Positions 8,322 to 15,185 of a DNA stretch of 37,353 nucleotides are shown piece by piece. The notes under the pieces are model-generated. The model was not told where the DNA came from. It did not search any database and worked only from the letters and a program-made list of their open reading frames with translations. This DNA comes from Acidobacteriota bacterium (lineage in GTDB: Bacteria > Acidobacteriota > Blastocatellia > Pyrinomonadales > Pyrinomonadaceae). The stretch is from the NCBI GenBank assembly GCA_018269075.1, contig JAFDVJ010000014.1:76646-113998 (forward strand), written 5' to 3'. Position numbers and translations under genes: made by a program. Within the stretch, counting starts at the first letter, position 1. Each line of letters begins with the position of its first letter.

Positions 8322-9623
8322 TTATTCGAAGGAGGTGATGCTCCACGGATTCGAAAACTTTTCGACCGTCAGCGCGCCGGGCAGAAAGTCGAGCGTGCCG
8401 TCCCGGTTTTCGACATAGATCGTGTATTCGCCGAGCGGAATTTCGGCCGCCGCCGAGATTTCGACCGTCAGCACGGTCATCTCCCGGCCGTAATCGAGCC
8501 GCGCGGGGCTCGGTTTCGAAACGCCGATGAAGGGCGACGTCGTTCCGACCGTCAATTCCTCGGGCCGGAGATTCTTTCCGCCGAGAAAAAGCTGGTAGGT
8601 CCGGCCGCCGTTGAGCGGGACGGCGACGCGGGAAAGCTGGCCGATCAGGCCGGCGAACCGGACGTCGTAATTTCTGGCGACGGAAACGGTCTTTTTGGAA
8701 TAAACGGTGGTTTTACCTCGGGAAATCTGGATGTCGTCCAGTTTCTGCCCGCCGCCGGCCGGATCCTGCAGGTAAACCGAATAAGTGCCGGCGGTGAGCC
8801 CCCTGATCGAAAAGCCGCCGTCGGCAGCGGTTCGGGCGGCGACGACGATCCGGCCCGTTTCCGGTTCTTCCAGCCAGACGCTGAGGCTCTTCCCGCCGCG
8901 GCCGCTGGCCGGCGCGATCCGGCCGTCCACCGATCCGCAGCAGTCATCGGCCGAAGACGGATATAAGGAACGAATCCGTGTCAGATCGTCGAGGCTGAGC
9001 GTTCGCGGGCTGAAATTGGCAAGGTTGAAGATCCCGTTCTTGCCCTGAAATTCGTTCATCGTCGCGCCCGCCAACGGCGAATGGTCGAGCCCGAGCAGAT
9101 GCCCGATCTCGTGGACCAGCGTCGATTCGAGATCGAACGTGCCGATCGCGCCGTCGGTCGAGAACTGCTGGTACGGATTGAGAACGATGTCGGCCTCAGA
9201 AATTTCCCCGCGCCGGTTATAAAAAACCCGCGTGCGGGCGGCGATCTCGCTCGCTTCGCCGCTGAAGACCAGAAGGTTTTCGGCGATCGGGGCGATCGTC
9301 ACGAGACTGATTCCGTCACCGCTGCCGCCGGTCGGGCTGATCGCGGTCTTATCCGACCAGCTCACCTGAAACTCGATATCGACGGCCGCTTCCCAGGTTT
9401 CGAGACTGCGGCGAATCGCGCCCTGCACGTCGCTGTCGGGCCGGATCGACGAGCCCGTTTTGAGCAGCGACGTCGAAAAGACGATCGGAATCTGGCCCCG
9501 TCGCCAGCGCGCTTCCGGATTCCGCCCGCCGTCGGCGTTCGGTTCCAGATCGACCGCCGCCGCCGCCGTCGAAAACAGCGCCAGCGCCAGCAGAAACCAG
9601 AAAATTGTCGCGGGACGAGTCAT
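8322..9623 (-). CDS. secreted matrixin-like zinc metalloprotease with a beta-sandwich C-terminal part
   Basis: This 433-residue protein has a signal peptide (TIFWFLLALALFSTAAAA). The catalytic domain carries the metzincin zinc motif HEIGHLLGLDH at residues 171-181, with H171, H175 and H181 as ligands and E172 as the base, preceded by the typical alpha-helix (FDLESTLV). This is the matrixin (M10A/M12B-like) signature. After the catalytic domain comes a carboxypeptidase-regulatory/SdrD-like beta domain (about 225-300: GRIAPASGRGGKSLSVWLEE, then DGGFSIRGLTAGTYSVYLQDP) and another beta-rich region. It probably cleaves extracellular or periplasmic protein. The start at 9623 is chosen because the signal peptide begins there; an upstream in-frame ATG at 9791 would add an Arg-rich stretch that overlaps another gene. 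The gene for a small membrane protein ends 14 nt upstream. Confidence 0.9.
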   Translation of the reverse strand: MTRPATIFWFLLALALFSTAAAAVDLEPNADGGRNPEARWRRGQIPIVFSTSLLKTGSSIRPDSDVQGAIRRSLETWEAAVDIEFQVSWSDKTAISPTGGSGDGISLVTIAPIAENLLVFSGEASEIAARTRVFYNRRGEISEADIVLNPYQQFSTDGAIGTFDLESTLVHEIGHLLGLDHSPLAGATMNEFQGKNGIFNLANFSPRTLSLDDLTRIRSLYPSSADDCCGSVDGRIAPASGRGGKSLSVWLEEPETGRIVVAARTAADGGFSIRGLTAGTYSVYLQDPAGGGQKLDDIQISRGKTTVYSKKTVSVARNYDVRFAGLIGQLSRVAVPLNGGRTYQLFLGGKNLRPEELTVGTTSPFIGVSKPSPARLDYGREMTVLTVEISAAAEIPLGEYTIYVENRDGTLDFLPGALTVEKFSNPWSITSFE

Positions 9624-9637
9624 CAGTTCATCAAATT

Positions 9638-9838
9638 CTATTCGAGATCTTCGACGCCGACGCTTTCCAGATCGGAAAAGCCGACGATCAGCAGCAGCGC
9701 GACGAGTGCCAGCGTGGCCAGCACGTAAAGCAGCGCGACCTGTTCGAAATAGATCAAAGAGCCGATCACGATCGCGACCAGCACGAGCCAAAAAAGCGCC
9801 ACCGAACGGCGGCTGAATCTACTAACTTTCTCTGCCAT
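9638..9838 (-). CDS. small two-helix membrane protein
   Basis: This 66-residue protein has a basic N-terminus (MAEKVSRFSRRS), two hydrophobic segments (about 14-31 and 34-54) and a short acidic tail ending in VGVEDLE. The stop lies 14 nt before the metalloprotease start, so the two are likely co-transcribed. No family is recognised. The topology and hydrophobic pattern are those of a real small membrane protein, and the reading frame fits the gap between neighbouring genes. A role in export or regulation of the protease is only a guess. Confidence 0.68.
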   Translation of the reverse strand: MAEKVSRFSRRSVALFWLVLVAIVIGSLIYFEQVALLYVLATLALVALLLIVGFSDLESVGVEDLE

Positions 9839-9942
9839 AATTCAATTCCGGACCTTCCCGCGGGAAAGTCGATTTTCTATTGATACCAGATTTTTTATTA
9901 CCGAACAATTAAAAACTAAAGATTGTGGCACAAATCGGCTTT

Positions 9943-11040
9943 TCAATCAATGATCCGGAGCGGTAATTTCGCGCCGCCCTCGCCGCCCGGCTCGTCGCCG
10001 CGGACGACCGGCGGAAACTTTCTTTTGGCGCTGCCTTTGATCGCCACCTCAACGATGTCGAAAGCCTGCAGCACGACGTCGTCGGCCTGACCGGCTTTGA
10101 TCTTATCGAGATCGACCTCGATCGTTTTGGTTTCGAGGCCCGAACGCCGGAAAATCGTCACCCGCGCCGGATCGGCGTCTTTCGAGATCCCGCCCGCGCC
10201 GGCGATCGCGCGCGCGACCGTCATCTGCGACCGCGAGGCGATCAGCCGCGGCGTCGTCACGCCCCCGATCACGTAAATCGGCTGCGCTTCCATCACGTTG
10301 ATGACGTCGCCCGCCAGAATCTGGAGATTCGAATCCTTTTTTCCCGCCAGCAGATCAGTAATTCTGATGTTGATAAACTGCGAGCCGTTGTCCTCGCGGG
10401 TCGCGATATACCGCTCCCGCGAATTATCCGCCCGGTTCGAATCCGGCCCGGCGGCGGCTTTCGGTTTCGTGCAGCTCAGGCTTTTCGGTCGGTAGATCTG
10501 AATCTCGCCGCTCGCCTTCTCGGTAAAACCGCCGGCCAGCACGAGCAGCTCGTTGAGAAAGACCGGCCGTTTGATCAGAAAACGCTGCGGGATGCGGACC
10601 GCCCCGTAAAGCGTCGAATTCGGCCGGTTCGAGCGGTCGAGCACGCGGACGACGACCTGCGGGTCGCGAAGAAATTTCGACATTCCGCGGGCAATTTCGG
10701 CGGCCACCGACTCTTCGCTCCGGCAGAGCCCGAAAACCGGCCCGGGCAGCGCCTCGATCCCGTCCAGAAAACCTTCCGGCGTCAGCGTTCCGCGCCAGTC
10801 GTAATCGGTGCTGCCGACGATATCGACATCGATCAGATCGCCGTAATGGATCAGATCGAATTCGTCCTCGACCCCGGTGCCCCTGCCGCCGTCGGGAGAC
10901 GGCGTCGGGGTCGGCGTCTGGCCGGCCGCGCGGTAGGAAAAGGCGTGCAGAATAAGAAACAATCCGAATAGAAGGATCAAACTACCGGTTTTCAAAGGCT
11001 GGTGATCGGGGACCGATTTATTAACTTTTCTTTCCCGCAT
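9943..11040 (-). CDS. polysaccharide export protein, Wza-like with SLBB domains
   Basis: This 365-residue protein has a hydrophobic export segment (about 17-37) and a Thr/Pro linker (QTPTPTPSPDGG). A polysaccharide export domain follows (DEFDLIHYGDLIDVDIVGST, TLTPEGFLDGIEALPGPVFG), then SLBB-type ligand-binding regions (NSTLYGAVRIPQRFLIKR; PIYVIGGVTTPRLIASRS). Such proteins form the outer-membrane channel for capsule or exopolysaccharide. No lipobox cysteine is present after the export segment, unlike classical Wza. The gene starts inside the end of the upstream zinc-ribbon gene (20-nt overlap), so it is the third gene of an overlapping cluster. No glycosyltransferases or Wzc-type kinase lie nearby. 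Confidence 0.86.
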   Translation of the reverse strand: MRERKVNKSVPDHQPLKTGSLILLFGLFLILHAFSYRAAGQTPTPTPSPDGGRGTGVEDEFDLIHYGDLIDVDIVGSTDYDWRGTLTPEGFLDGIEALPGPVFGLCRSEESVAAEIARGMSKFLRDPQVVVRVLDRSNRPNSTLYGAVRIPQRFLIKRPVFLNELLVLAGGFTEKASGEIQIYRPKSLSCTKPKAAAGPDSNRADNSRERYIATREDNGSQFINIRITDLLAGKKDSNLQILAGDVINVMEAQPIYVIGGVTTPRLIASRSQMTVARAIAGAGGISKDADPARVTIFRRSGLETKTIEVDLDKIKAGQADDVVLQAFDIVEVAIKGSAKRKFPPVVRGDEPGGEGGAKLPLRIID

Positions 11041-11332
11041 TTGACTTTTCGCCGGTTAAATTGTCGAGAGAAACCAGATTATCGAGCCGTTCGCCGGCCC
11101 GGGCCGAGGCGGATCCGTCATCCTTATGGTTTTTTTTTTCGGCAGGGCTCTTTTTCGATCTTTTGGTGGGTTTGGATGAAACGGTTCCCGGAACGGCAAA
11201 ACCGGTAAACTCCCAGTTACAGTTGTCGCATAATAAATTGTACCGGAAGAGGATTTTCGACCAGAGCGGCGTCGGCCGGTACCCGCGCCGGATTCGTTTG
11301 CTGAAACATTTTGGACATTTCTGACTAATCAT
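11021..11332 (-). CDS. small zinc-ribbon protein
   Basis: This 103-residue protein begins MISQKCPKCFSKRIRRGY and has a single four-cysteine knuckle (C6/C9 and C35/C38) within the first 40 residues. A Lys/Ser-rich, probably disordered tail follows. The start at 11332 is chosen because ATG overlaps the stop of the upstream gene in the string ATGATTAG, a typical coupling arrangement; a longer frame exists upstream but overlaps that gene wholesale. The 3' end overlaps the export-protein gene by 20 nt. The function is unknown. Its tight packing between a membrane protein and a Wza-like protein suggests a shared role in the cell envelope. Confidence 0.72.
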   Translation of the reverse strand: MISQKCPKCFSKRIRRGYRPTPLWSKILFRYNLLCDNCNWEFTGFAVPGTVSSKPTKRSKKSPAEKKNHKDDGSASARAGERLDNLVSLDNLTGEKSNAGKKS

Positions 11333-12314
11333 TGTTATTACTGCCGAGATTCTTGTTTTTTGTGGAAATCTCGAGGATGTTCTGTATTTCTTTATTAATT
11401 TGCTCCGCCAGTAAATCTGTTTCCCGCCCCCGCGAACCTTCCCTTGCCAGAAAGAACAGGGCATCTTTGTAATGACTTATCGCCCGTTTATGATTTCCCT
11501 TGAATGCGGCGCGTTCGCCCTGTTCGATAAAATGAGCCACCCTGATGGAAACGATAAATTCCCTGACCGCCGATTCCGATTCGACGAGTGCCCGTTCCTG
11601 CGGATAAAACCGGAGCGCTGTTTGTAATACGTTCAAAGCCTTCTGGGCGGTTTCGGATTTTTCGGCCATCGTGATCCGGCTTTTGGCATCCTGAGTAAAC
11701 TGGCGGGATTCGATTTCAGCCCAGGTCAAAAGGTGAAACCGGTGCAGATCCCTGACGATCTCGCGTCCGCGCCGCAATCCGGCCAGCCGCGGTGAACCGG
11801 CCCCGGCCGTTTCCAGTTCCCTTCGGTTCACTTCCAAATATTCGCCGCACAACTCGAAGACTTCCCGATGCCCTTCTGAAAGTTTCATCAAAACTTTGGC
11901 CGCCTGGGATTTTTTCTGGATTTGTTTGATAATCTCAGCATTTTTTTCCAAAGTCAACTTTTTCGACGGCTTCTGGTTCTGGGTCCGGAGCGTCGCGTTG
12001 TCGAGCGTGTAATCGAGTCTTTTCTGGACGAGCAGGTAGCGATTGCGGGCTTTTCGCAAAACGATCTCGCGCAGGAAAACCGCCCCGATCAGAATCAGGC
12101 TGCCGCCGACCCCGCCCGGAATCCATGGTCCCGGCTCGCCGCCTTCCTGCAAAACACCCCAGACCAGAAAGAAAAAGGCAATCGAAATTGCCGCCGCCAG
12201 AATGTAGTAATTGGACGCCGGCAGCCAAAACGGACGTCGGTATCTCGCCGGATTATTTTTCACGGGCGGCGGGATGTGCAGTTTTTGATTTCTTTGATTT
12301 GGTCTTCCAGTCAA
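11325..12314 (-). CDS. membrane-anchored helical protein of unknown function
   Basis: This 329-residue protein has a basic N-terminus, two transmembrane helices (about 35-55 and 66-86) and a long, mainly helical soluble part of about 240 residues. The soluble part shows heptad-like stretches and a tetratricopeptide-like region near residues 255-300 (EQGERAAFKGNHKRAISHYKDALFFL). The last pattern (alternating small and aromatic residues, A-x-x-H-Y-x-x-A) supports a TPR-type scaffold that would sit on one side of the membrane. No named family is recognised. It is the first gene of the cluster with the zinc ribbon and the Wza-like protein, all overlapping. Confidence 0.8.
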   Translation of the reverse strand: MTGRPNQRNQKLHIPPPVKNNPARYRRPFWLPASNYYILAAAISIAFFFLVWGVLQEGGEPGPWIPGGVGGSLILIGAVFLREIVLRKARNRYLLVQKRLDYTLDNATLRTQNQKPSKKLTLEKNAEIIKQIQKKSQAAKVLMKLSEGHREVFELCGEYLEVNRRELETAGAGSPRLAGLRRGREIVRDLHRFHLLTWAEIESRQFTQDAKSRITMAEKSETAQKALNVLQTALRFYPQERALVESESAVREFIVSIRVAHFIEQGERAAFKGNHKRAISHYKDALFFLAREGSRGRETDLLAEQINKEIQNILEISTKNKNLGSNNND

Positions 12315-12366
12315 ATTGCTTCTCGTTTAATTTTAATCCGGGGAGATGCCAAAAGCCAAATTTGTA

Positions 12367-12398
12367 ATTATAGTGGATTTTTCTGACGCGCTTGTCAA
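12367..12398 (-). promoter_or_regulatory. candidate sigma-70 promoter for the envelope cluster
   Basis: On the minus strand a perfect TTGACA (12393-12398) and a perfect TATAAT (12367-12372) are separated by 20 bp. The spacing is longer than usual, so one of the two hexamers may be a chance match. The predicted leader to the gene starting at 12314 is about 45 nt. Confidence 0.35.
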
Positions 12399-12453
12399 TA
12401 AATAAATTTCCTTTCGTGTCAGAAGCGGAAATCTGGTGTATGGTTTAAATGTA

Positions 12454-12618
12454 ATGAGCAGTAGGAAAAAGAAAAAAACTGAGCTCCCGGTTTTCGATTC
12501 CCTCCGCAAACCGACCGCGCCGCCGAGCCGGAAATTCGGGACTGAAAAGCCCGGGGAGAAGGCGCACCCCTCACAACGCAAAAGCAAACATAAAAAGAAG
12601 GACGAAACTGTTGACTAG
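12454..12618 (+). CDS. small basic protein
   Basis: This 54-residue protein is very rich in lysine and proline (MSSRKKKKTELPVF at the start, SQRKSKHKKKDETVD at the end). It resembles a short nucleic-acid-binding or ribosome-associated tail, but no family is recognised. The start at 12454 is chosen over an in-frame ATG at 12436 by composition only; neither has a good ribosome binding site. The stop is 2 nt before the next gene's ATG, so the two are probably translated together. It could still be a chance frame. Confidence 0.5.
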   Translation: MSSRKKKKTELPVFDSLRKPTAPPSRKFGTEKPGEKAHPSQRKSKHKKKDETVD

Positions 12619-12620
12619 TT

Positions 12621-12851
12621 ATGGGTTTTTTTAAGAATTTTTACCGTAAAATCGTACGTCCGAGCGTTTGGGCGCGGCCGGAGATGGCCGTCACCTTCAG
12701 GGCCGAAATAATGCCGGGGAAAAACCGGCTCGAACGGACATTTAAAATCAGGGAAGTTTTGCCCAACGGCCGCGTCATTCTTTACGAATTCCCCGGCGAG
12801 CATCGCGAAAGCGCCTTCGAACCCGTCAACTTCAAACGCGAAAACACCTAA
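12621..12851 (+). CDS. small protein, function unknown
   Basis: This 76-residue protein begins MGFFKNFYRKIVRPSVWARP, followed by an alternating polar/hydrophobic region (EMAVTFRAEIMPG, TFKIREVLPNGRVILYEFPG) that would form a small beta-barrel or sheet. It starts 2 nt after the upstream stop codon. The 3' end overlaps the convergent MBL gene by four bases, both stop codons sharing the string CTAA. The even hydrophobic spacing makes a real protein likely. No domain is recognised. Confidence 0.62.
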   Translation: MGFFKNFYRKIVRPSVWARPEMAVTFRAEIMPGKNRLERTFKIREVLPNGRVILYEFPGEHRESAFEPVNFKRENT

Positions 12852-13621
12852 AAATCGTATATTTTACCGATTTCCAGCACGTCGAGGCCCGGAATATTCA
12901 AATCGGCGATCTGCCGTCTGACCTGGTCGGAATACATCGGTTTGATATTGATGACGTACACCGGACAGTCTCCCGAAAATTTCTTCAATTCCTTTTCCAG
13001 CACGCGGGGCGTCAGATGGTGCGAGTTTCCGGCGAGCACGCCGAGCTCGTTCGGAAAGGCGCATTCGATCAGCAGGGCCGACAATTTCTCTTCCTGATTG
13101 ACGGCGTTCCAGAAGCCGTTCATCTCGGCCGTGTCGCCGGTCATCGCGAGAACGGTTTTCCCGTCCGAAACGACGAATCCGACCGACGGAACCTTGTGGT
13201 TGACGTCGACCGCCCGGACGGTCAGATGCTTGACGGGAAATTCCCTGTCGGTTTCGAACGGCCGGTATTCCATCACCACGCCGTTTTCGTTTCGCAGTTC
13301 GGAAAACCGCGGATAAACCGACCAGTTGAAGATATCGCGTTCGAGGACATCGATCACGGCCTGCGTCGCGTGGATCTGAATCGGGCGTTTGATGGTCGCG
13401 AACAGATCGTCGATGTAGAGCGGAAGTCCGGCGATATGATCGAGGTGCGCGTGGGAAATGACCACATCGCGAATCTGTTTTTTCTGTTCGGGAGTCGTCG
13501 CGAGCGCCAGGCTGCCGGCATCGAAGGCGATCAGATCATCAACCACGAAACACGCCAGATGCTGGCGGGCGGCGGCCCGGCCGTTTTCATCGAAGGTGCT
13601 CGGTAACAGTTGAAGCTTCAT
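12848..13621 (-). CDS. MBL-fold metallo-hydrolase, class II cyclic-nucleotide phosphodiesterase-like
   Basis: This 257-residue protein has the metallo-beta-lactamase metal motif SHAHLDH (H57, H59, D61, H62). It is followed by IAGLPLYIDDLFAT, a later TGDTAEMNGF (metal aspartate) and SHHLTP. The N-terminal MKLQLLPSTFDENG with a QHLACFVVDD segment, and the sequence after the HxHxDH motif, resemble class II cAMP phosphodiesterases (PDE1/CpdP type). A role in cyclic-nucleotide or other phosphodiester hydrolysis is therefore likely but not certain. The SDR gene ends 12 nt upstream, so the two share a transcript. No strong ribosome binding site precedes the ATG. Confidence 0.87.
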   Translation of the reverse strand: MKLQLLPSTFDENGRAAARQHLACFVVDDLIAFDAGSLALATTPEQKKQIRDVVISHAHLDHIAGLPLYIDDLFATIKRPIQIHATQAVIDVLERDIFNWSVYPRFSELRNENGVVMEYRPFETDREFPVKHLTVRAVDVNHKVPSVGFVVSDGKTVLAMTGDTAEMNGFWNAVNQEEKLSALLIECAFPNELGVLAGNSHHLTPRVLEKELKKFSGDCPVYVINIKPMYSDQVRRQIADLNIPGLDVLEIGKIYDF

Positions 13622-13633
13622 AACAATCGCTGA

Positions 13634-14395
13634 TCAGCGGGCGCAGGTCTGACCGCGGCCGCCGTCGATTTCATAAGTCGCGCCGGTGATCCACGAGGCC
13701 TTGTCCGAAGCCAGAAAATAAATCAGCTCGGCCACTTCCTTCGGATCGCCGACGCGTCCCAACGGATGCGTGTTCCGGGAGTTTTTCAAAAAATTCTGAT
13801 AATCTTCGTCGGCCATTCCGCCACGTTTGTGCAAGTTCGTCACAACGACGCCCGGATTGACGGCGTTGACCCGGACGCCCTTCGAAGCCAGCTCGAGCGC
13901 CGCGCAGCGCGTCAGCTGATCGACGCCGGCCTTCGAAACGCAGTAGGCCACCAGGTTCGGAAATGCGCGCGGGCCCGCGACGCTCGAAACGTTGACGATG
14001 CTGCCCTTCGTTTTTTCGAGATGCGGGATGCATTTCTGCATAATCAAAAAGACCGCCCGGAGATTAATGTCGAGCATTTTATCCCAGTCGTCGAGCCCGG
14101 TCGACTCGGTCGAACCGTTCATAATGATCCCGGCCGAATTGACCAAAACGTCAATCTGACCGAAACCCTGCACGGTATCGTTGACCAGCCGCTCGACCTG
14201 CGTGGTCTGCCGGATATCCGCCAGGTGGATTTTTATCGTTCCTTTTTTGCCCTGAACCTGATCCCGCAAAGCGTTCAATTCCTTTTCGTTACGGCCCACG
14301 GCCACCACGGTCGAGCCGCTCTTGACGAATTGAACGGCCGTCGCCCGACCGATTCCGCTGCTCGCGCCCGTGATTATCACAACTTTTCCGGTCAT
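13634..14395 (-). CDS. short-chain dehydrogenase/reductase (classical SDR)
   Basis: This 253-residue NAD(P)-dependent oxidoreductase has every classical SDR motif: TGASSGIG (9-16) for cofactor binding, DIR at 60-62, NSAG (86-89), N111, the catalytic serine in NVSSVAG (about S138), Y151 and K155 in YCVSK, and PG(VV)VTNLH after the active site. The residue after the second beta strand is R35 (VGRNEKEL), which favours NADP(H). The substrate cannot be inferred. Two palindromes lie just upstream of the start, so it may be under a dedicated regulator. The MBL hydrolase gene follows 12 nt downstream. Confidence 0.94.
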   Translation of the reverse strand: MTGKVVIITGASSGIGRATAVQFVKSGSTVVAVGRNEKELNALRDQVQGKKGTIKIHLADIRQTTQVERLVNDTVQGFGQIDVLVNSAGIIMNGSTESTGLDDWDKMLDINLRAVFLIMQKCIPHLEKTKGSIVNVSSVAGPRAFPNLVAYCVSKAGVDQLTRCAALELASKGVRVNAVNPGVVVTNLHKRGGMADEDYQNFLKNSRNTHPLGRVGDPKEVAELIYFLASDKASWITGATYEIDGGRGQTCAR

Positions 14396-14404
14396 AATTG
14401 TTAG

Positions 14405-14441
14405 AAGAAATTTCTTTGGGTTTTATTGTGTCACAACACAA
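14405..14441. promoter_or_regulatory. two palindromic candidate operators upstream of the SDR gene
   Basis: AAGAAATTTCTT (14405-14416) is a perfect 12-bp palindrome, and TTGTGT-CACA-ACACAA (14426-14441) is a 6-4-6 inverted repeat. They lie 10-46 bp upstream of the SDR start, where a repressor or activator dimer could act. No regulator gene is adjacent. Confidence 0.45.
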
Positions 14442-14512
14442 AAATATTTCTCTGATTCTAAAAGATTTATCAAGGAAAAACAAAAATTTGTCGATTAATT
14501 TTTCTGAGCCAT

Positions 14513-14540
14513 AAAAAAAGACGGCCTGTTTTGGCCGCCC
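14513..14540 (-). terminator. intrinsic terminator of the 75-residue gene
   Basis: On the minus strand, GGCGGCC, a loop AAAACA and GGCCGTC form a 7-bp stem with one wobble pair, followed by seven T residues. It lies about 65 nt after the stop of the gene at 14607. Confidence 0.9.
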
Positions 14541-14606
14541 GTTGTTGTTTTATTTGTATCGTTTTGATAGAAGGTCTGGCAAAATCAAACAACCTGTATC
14601 AAAAAC

Positions 14607-14834
14607 CTACGCCCCGCATTTCTGAGGCTGCTGGCCGAACAGCTGTTCGAAGGCCATTCTCGTTTCCTCACGCTTGCGCTGCTGAAAATCGCTGACCCAG
14701 TTCGTGACGGTCGAAACCATTTCGCGCGCCGCCGCCTGTTTCGGGTTTTTCTGCATAACGACGGGTTTTACAGGCTTTTCCGCCGCTTTCAACTCACCTT
14801 TCTTGATCACTTTAATTTTTGCTTTAGCTGTCAT
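14607..14834 (-). CDS. small Lys/Gln-rich protein with a sigma-54-type promoter
   Basis: This 75-residue protein begins MTAKAKIKVIKKGELKAAEK and is rich in lysine, alanine and proline, with a helical middle (REMVSTVTNWVSDFQQRKRE) and a C-terminal KCGA. It is set by a good ribosome binding site (GAGGGG, 5 nt before the ATG) and closed by a strong intrinsic terminator. The best sigma-54 promoter of the window lies 80 nt upstream. No family is recognised. Composition suggests a soluble, partly disordered protein, perhaps nucleic-acid binding. A monocistronic gene with its own promoter and terminator is almost certainly real. Confidence 0.82.
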   Translation of the reverse strand: MTAKAKIKVIKKGELKAAEKPVKPVVMQKNPKQAAAREMVSTVTNWVSDFQQRKREETRMAFEQLFGQQPQKCGA

Positions 14835-14914
14835 AATCCCCTCTTTTTATGCTTTATGAATTTGTAATTTATTAATCCTTCCTGGAAATTTATTTATTCC
14901 TTGGCCTTCCCTCT

Positions 14915-14930
14915 TGCAATTTGGGTGCCA
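14915..14930 (-). promoter_or_regulatory. sigma-54 promoter, full consensus
   Basis: The minus strand reads TGGCACCCAAATTGCA: a perfect TGGCAC at -24, five spacer bases and a perfect TTGCA at -12. It drives the 75-residue gene and predicts a leader of about 70 nt. Confidence 0.75.
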
Positions 14931-14999
14931 CTTATTTAGACGCGGCGAAAATATTTTTTTTGCCGAAGGCCCCGATTTTTTTTCGGCGGTTGTCACGAA

Positions 15000-15042
15000 T
15001 TTGCAAACTGCAAAGAGATTTCCTTTTTTTGCGTTATGCAAA
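15000..15042. promoter_or_regulatory. paired TTTGC-N5-GCAAA palindromes, candidate enhancer sites
   Basis: TTTGCAAACTGCAAA (15000-15014) and TTTGCGTTATGCAAA (15028-15042) share the same 5-5-5 inverted repeat and lie 28 bp apart centre to centre. They are 70-110 bp upstream of the -24 element of the minus promoter and 110-155 bp upstream of that of the plus promoter, where activators of sigma-54 promoters usually bind. Confidence 0.55.
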
Positions 15043-15153
15043 TTTCCTAAACGCCGGCCCGGTTTTGTTTGTTCCGATTATTTTTCAATTATTCATCGAT
15101 TTTTTCGATGTTTTGTTATTGAACGAAAACCCGTCGGCGACTTGCAGAACAGC

Positions 15154-15168
15154 TGGCATATTCATTGC
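15154..15168 (+). promoter_or_regulatory. candidate sigma-54 promoter for the membrane-protein gene at 15186
   Basis: TGGCATATTCATTGC has TGGCA and TTGC with the correct six-base gap. The CG that often follows TGGCA is replaced by TA. The predicted start would be only about 6 nt before the ATG at 15186, giving an almost leaderless transcript. Confidence 0.5.
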
Positions 15169-15185
15169 CGAAAAATACAACCGGA

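Larger units (their letters stand above)
14835..15185. other. divergent intergenic region with two sigma-54-type promoters
   Basis: This region of 351 bp separates the 75-residue gene (minus) from the plus-strand membrane-protein gene. It carries a sigma-54-like promoter facing each way and, between them, two copies of TTTGC-N5-GCAAA. Elsewhere it is T-rich. I see no protein-coding gene in it. Confidence 0.6.

Noticed and set aside
8086..8346. An 86-codon minus-strand frame in the gap upstream of the permease
   Set aside because: It overlaps the end of the metalloprotease gene, has no ribosome binding site or recognisable domain, and its composition does not look like protein.
9623..9791. 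An N-terminal extension of the metalloprotease from an upstream in-frame ATG
   Set aside because: The extension is Arg-rich, overlaps the small membrane-protein gene in another frame, and would place the signal peptide inside the protein.
10433..10455. GGTTCGAATCC inside the export-protein gene, resembling a tRNA T-loop
   Set aside because: It lies in a conserved coding stretch and no anticodon arm or acceptor stem can be built around it.
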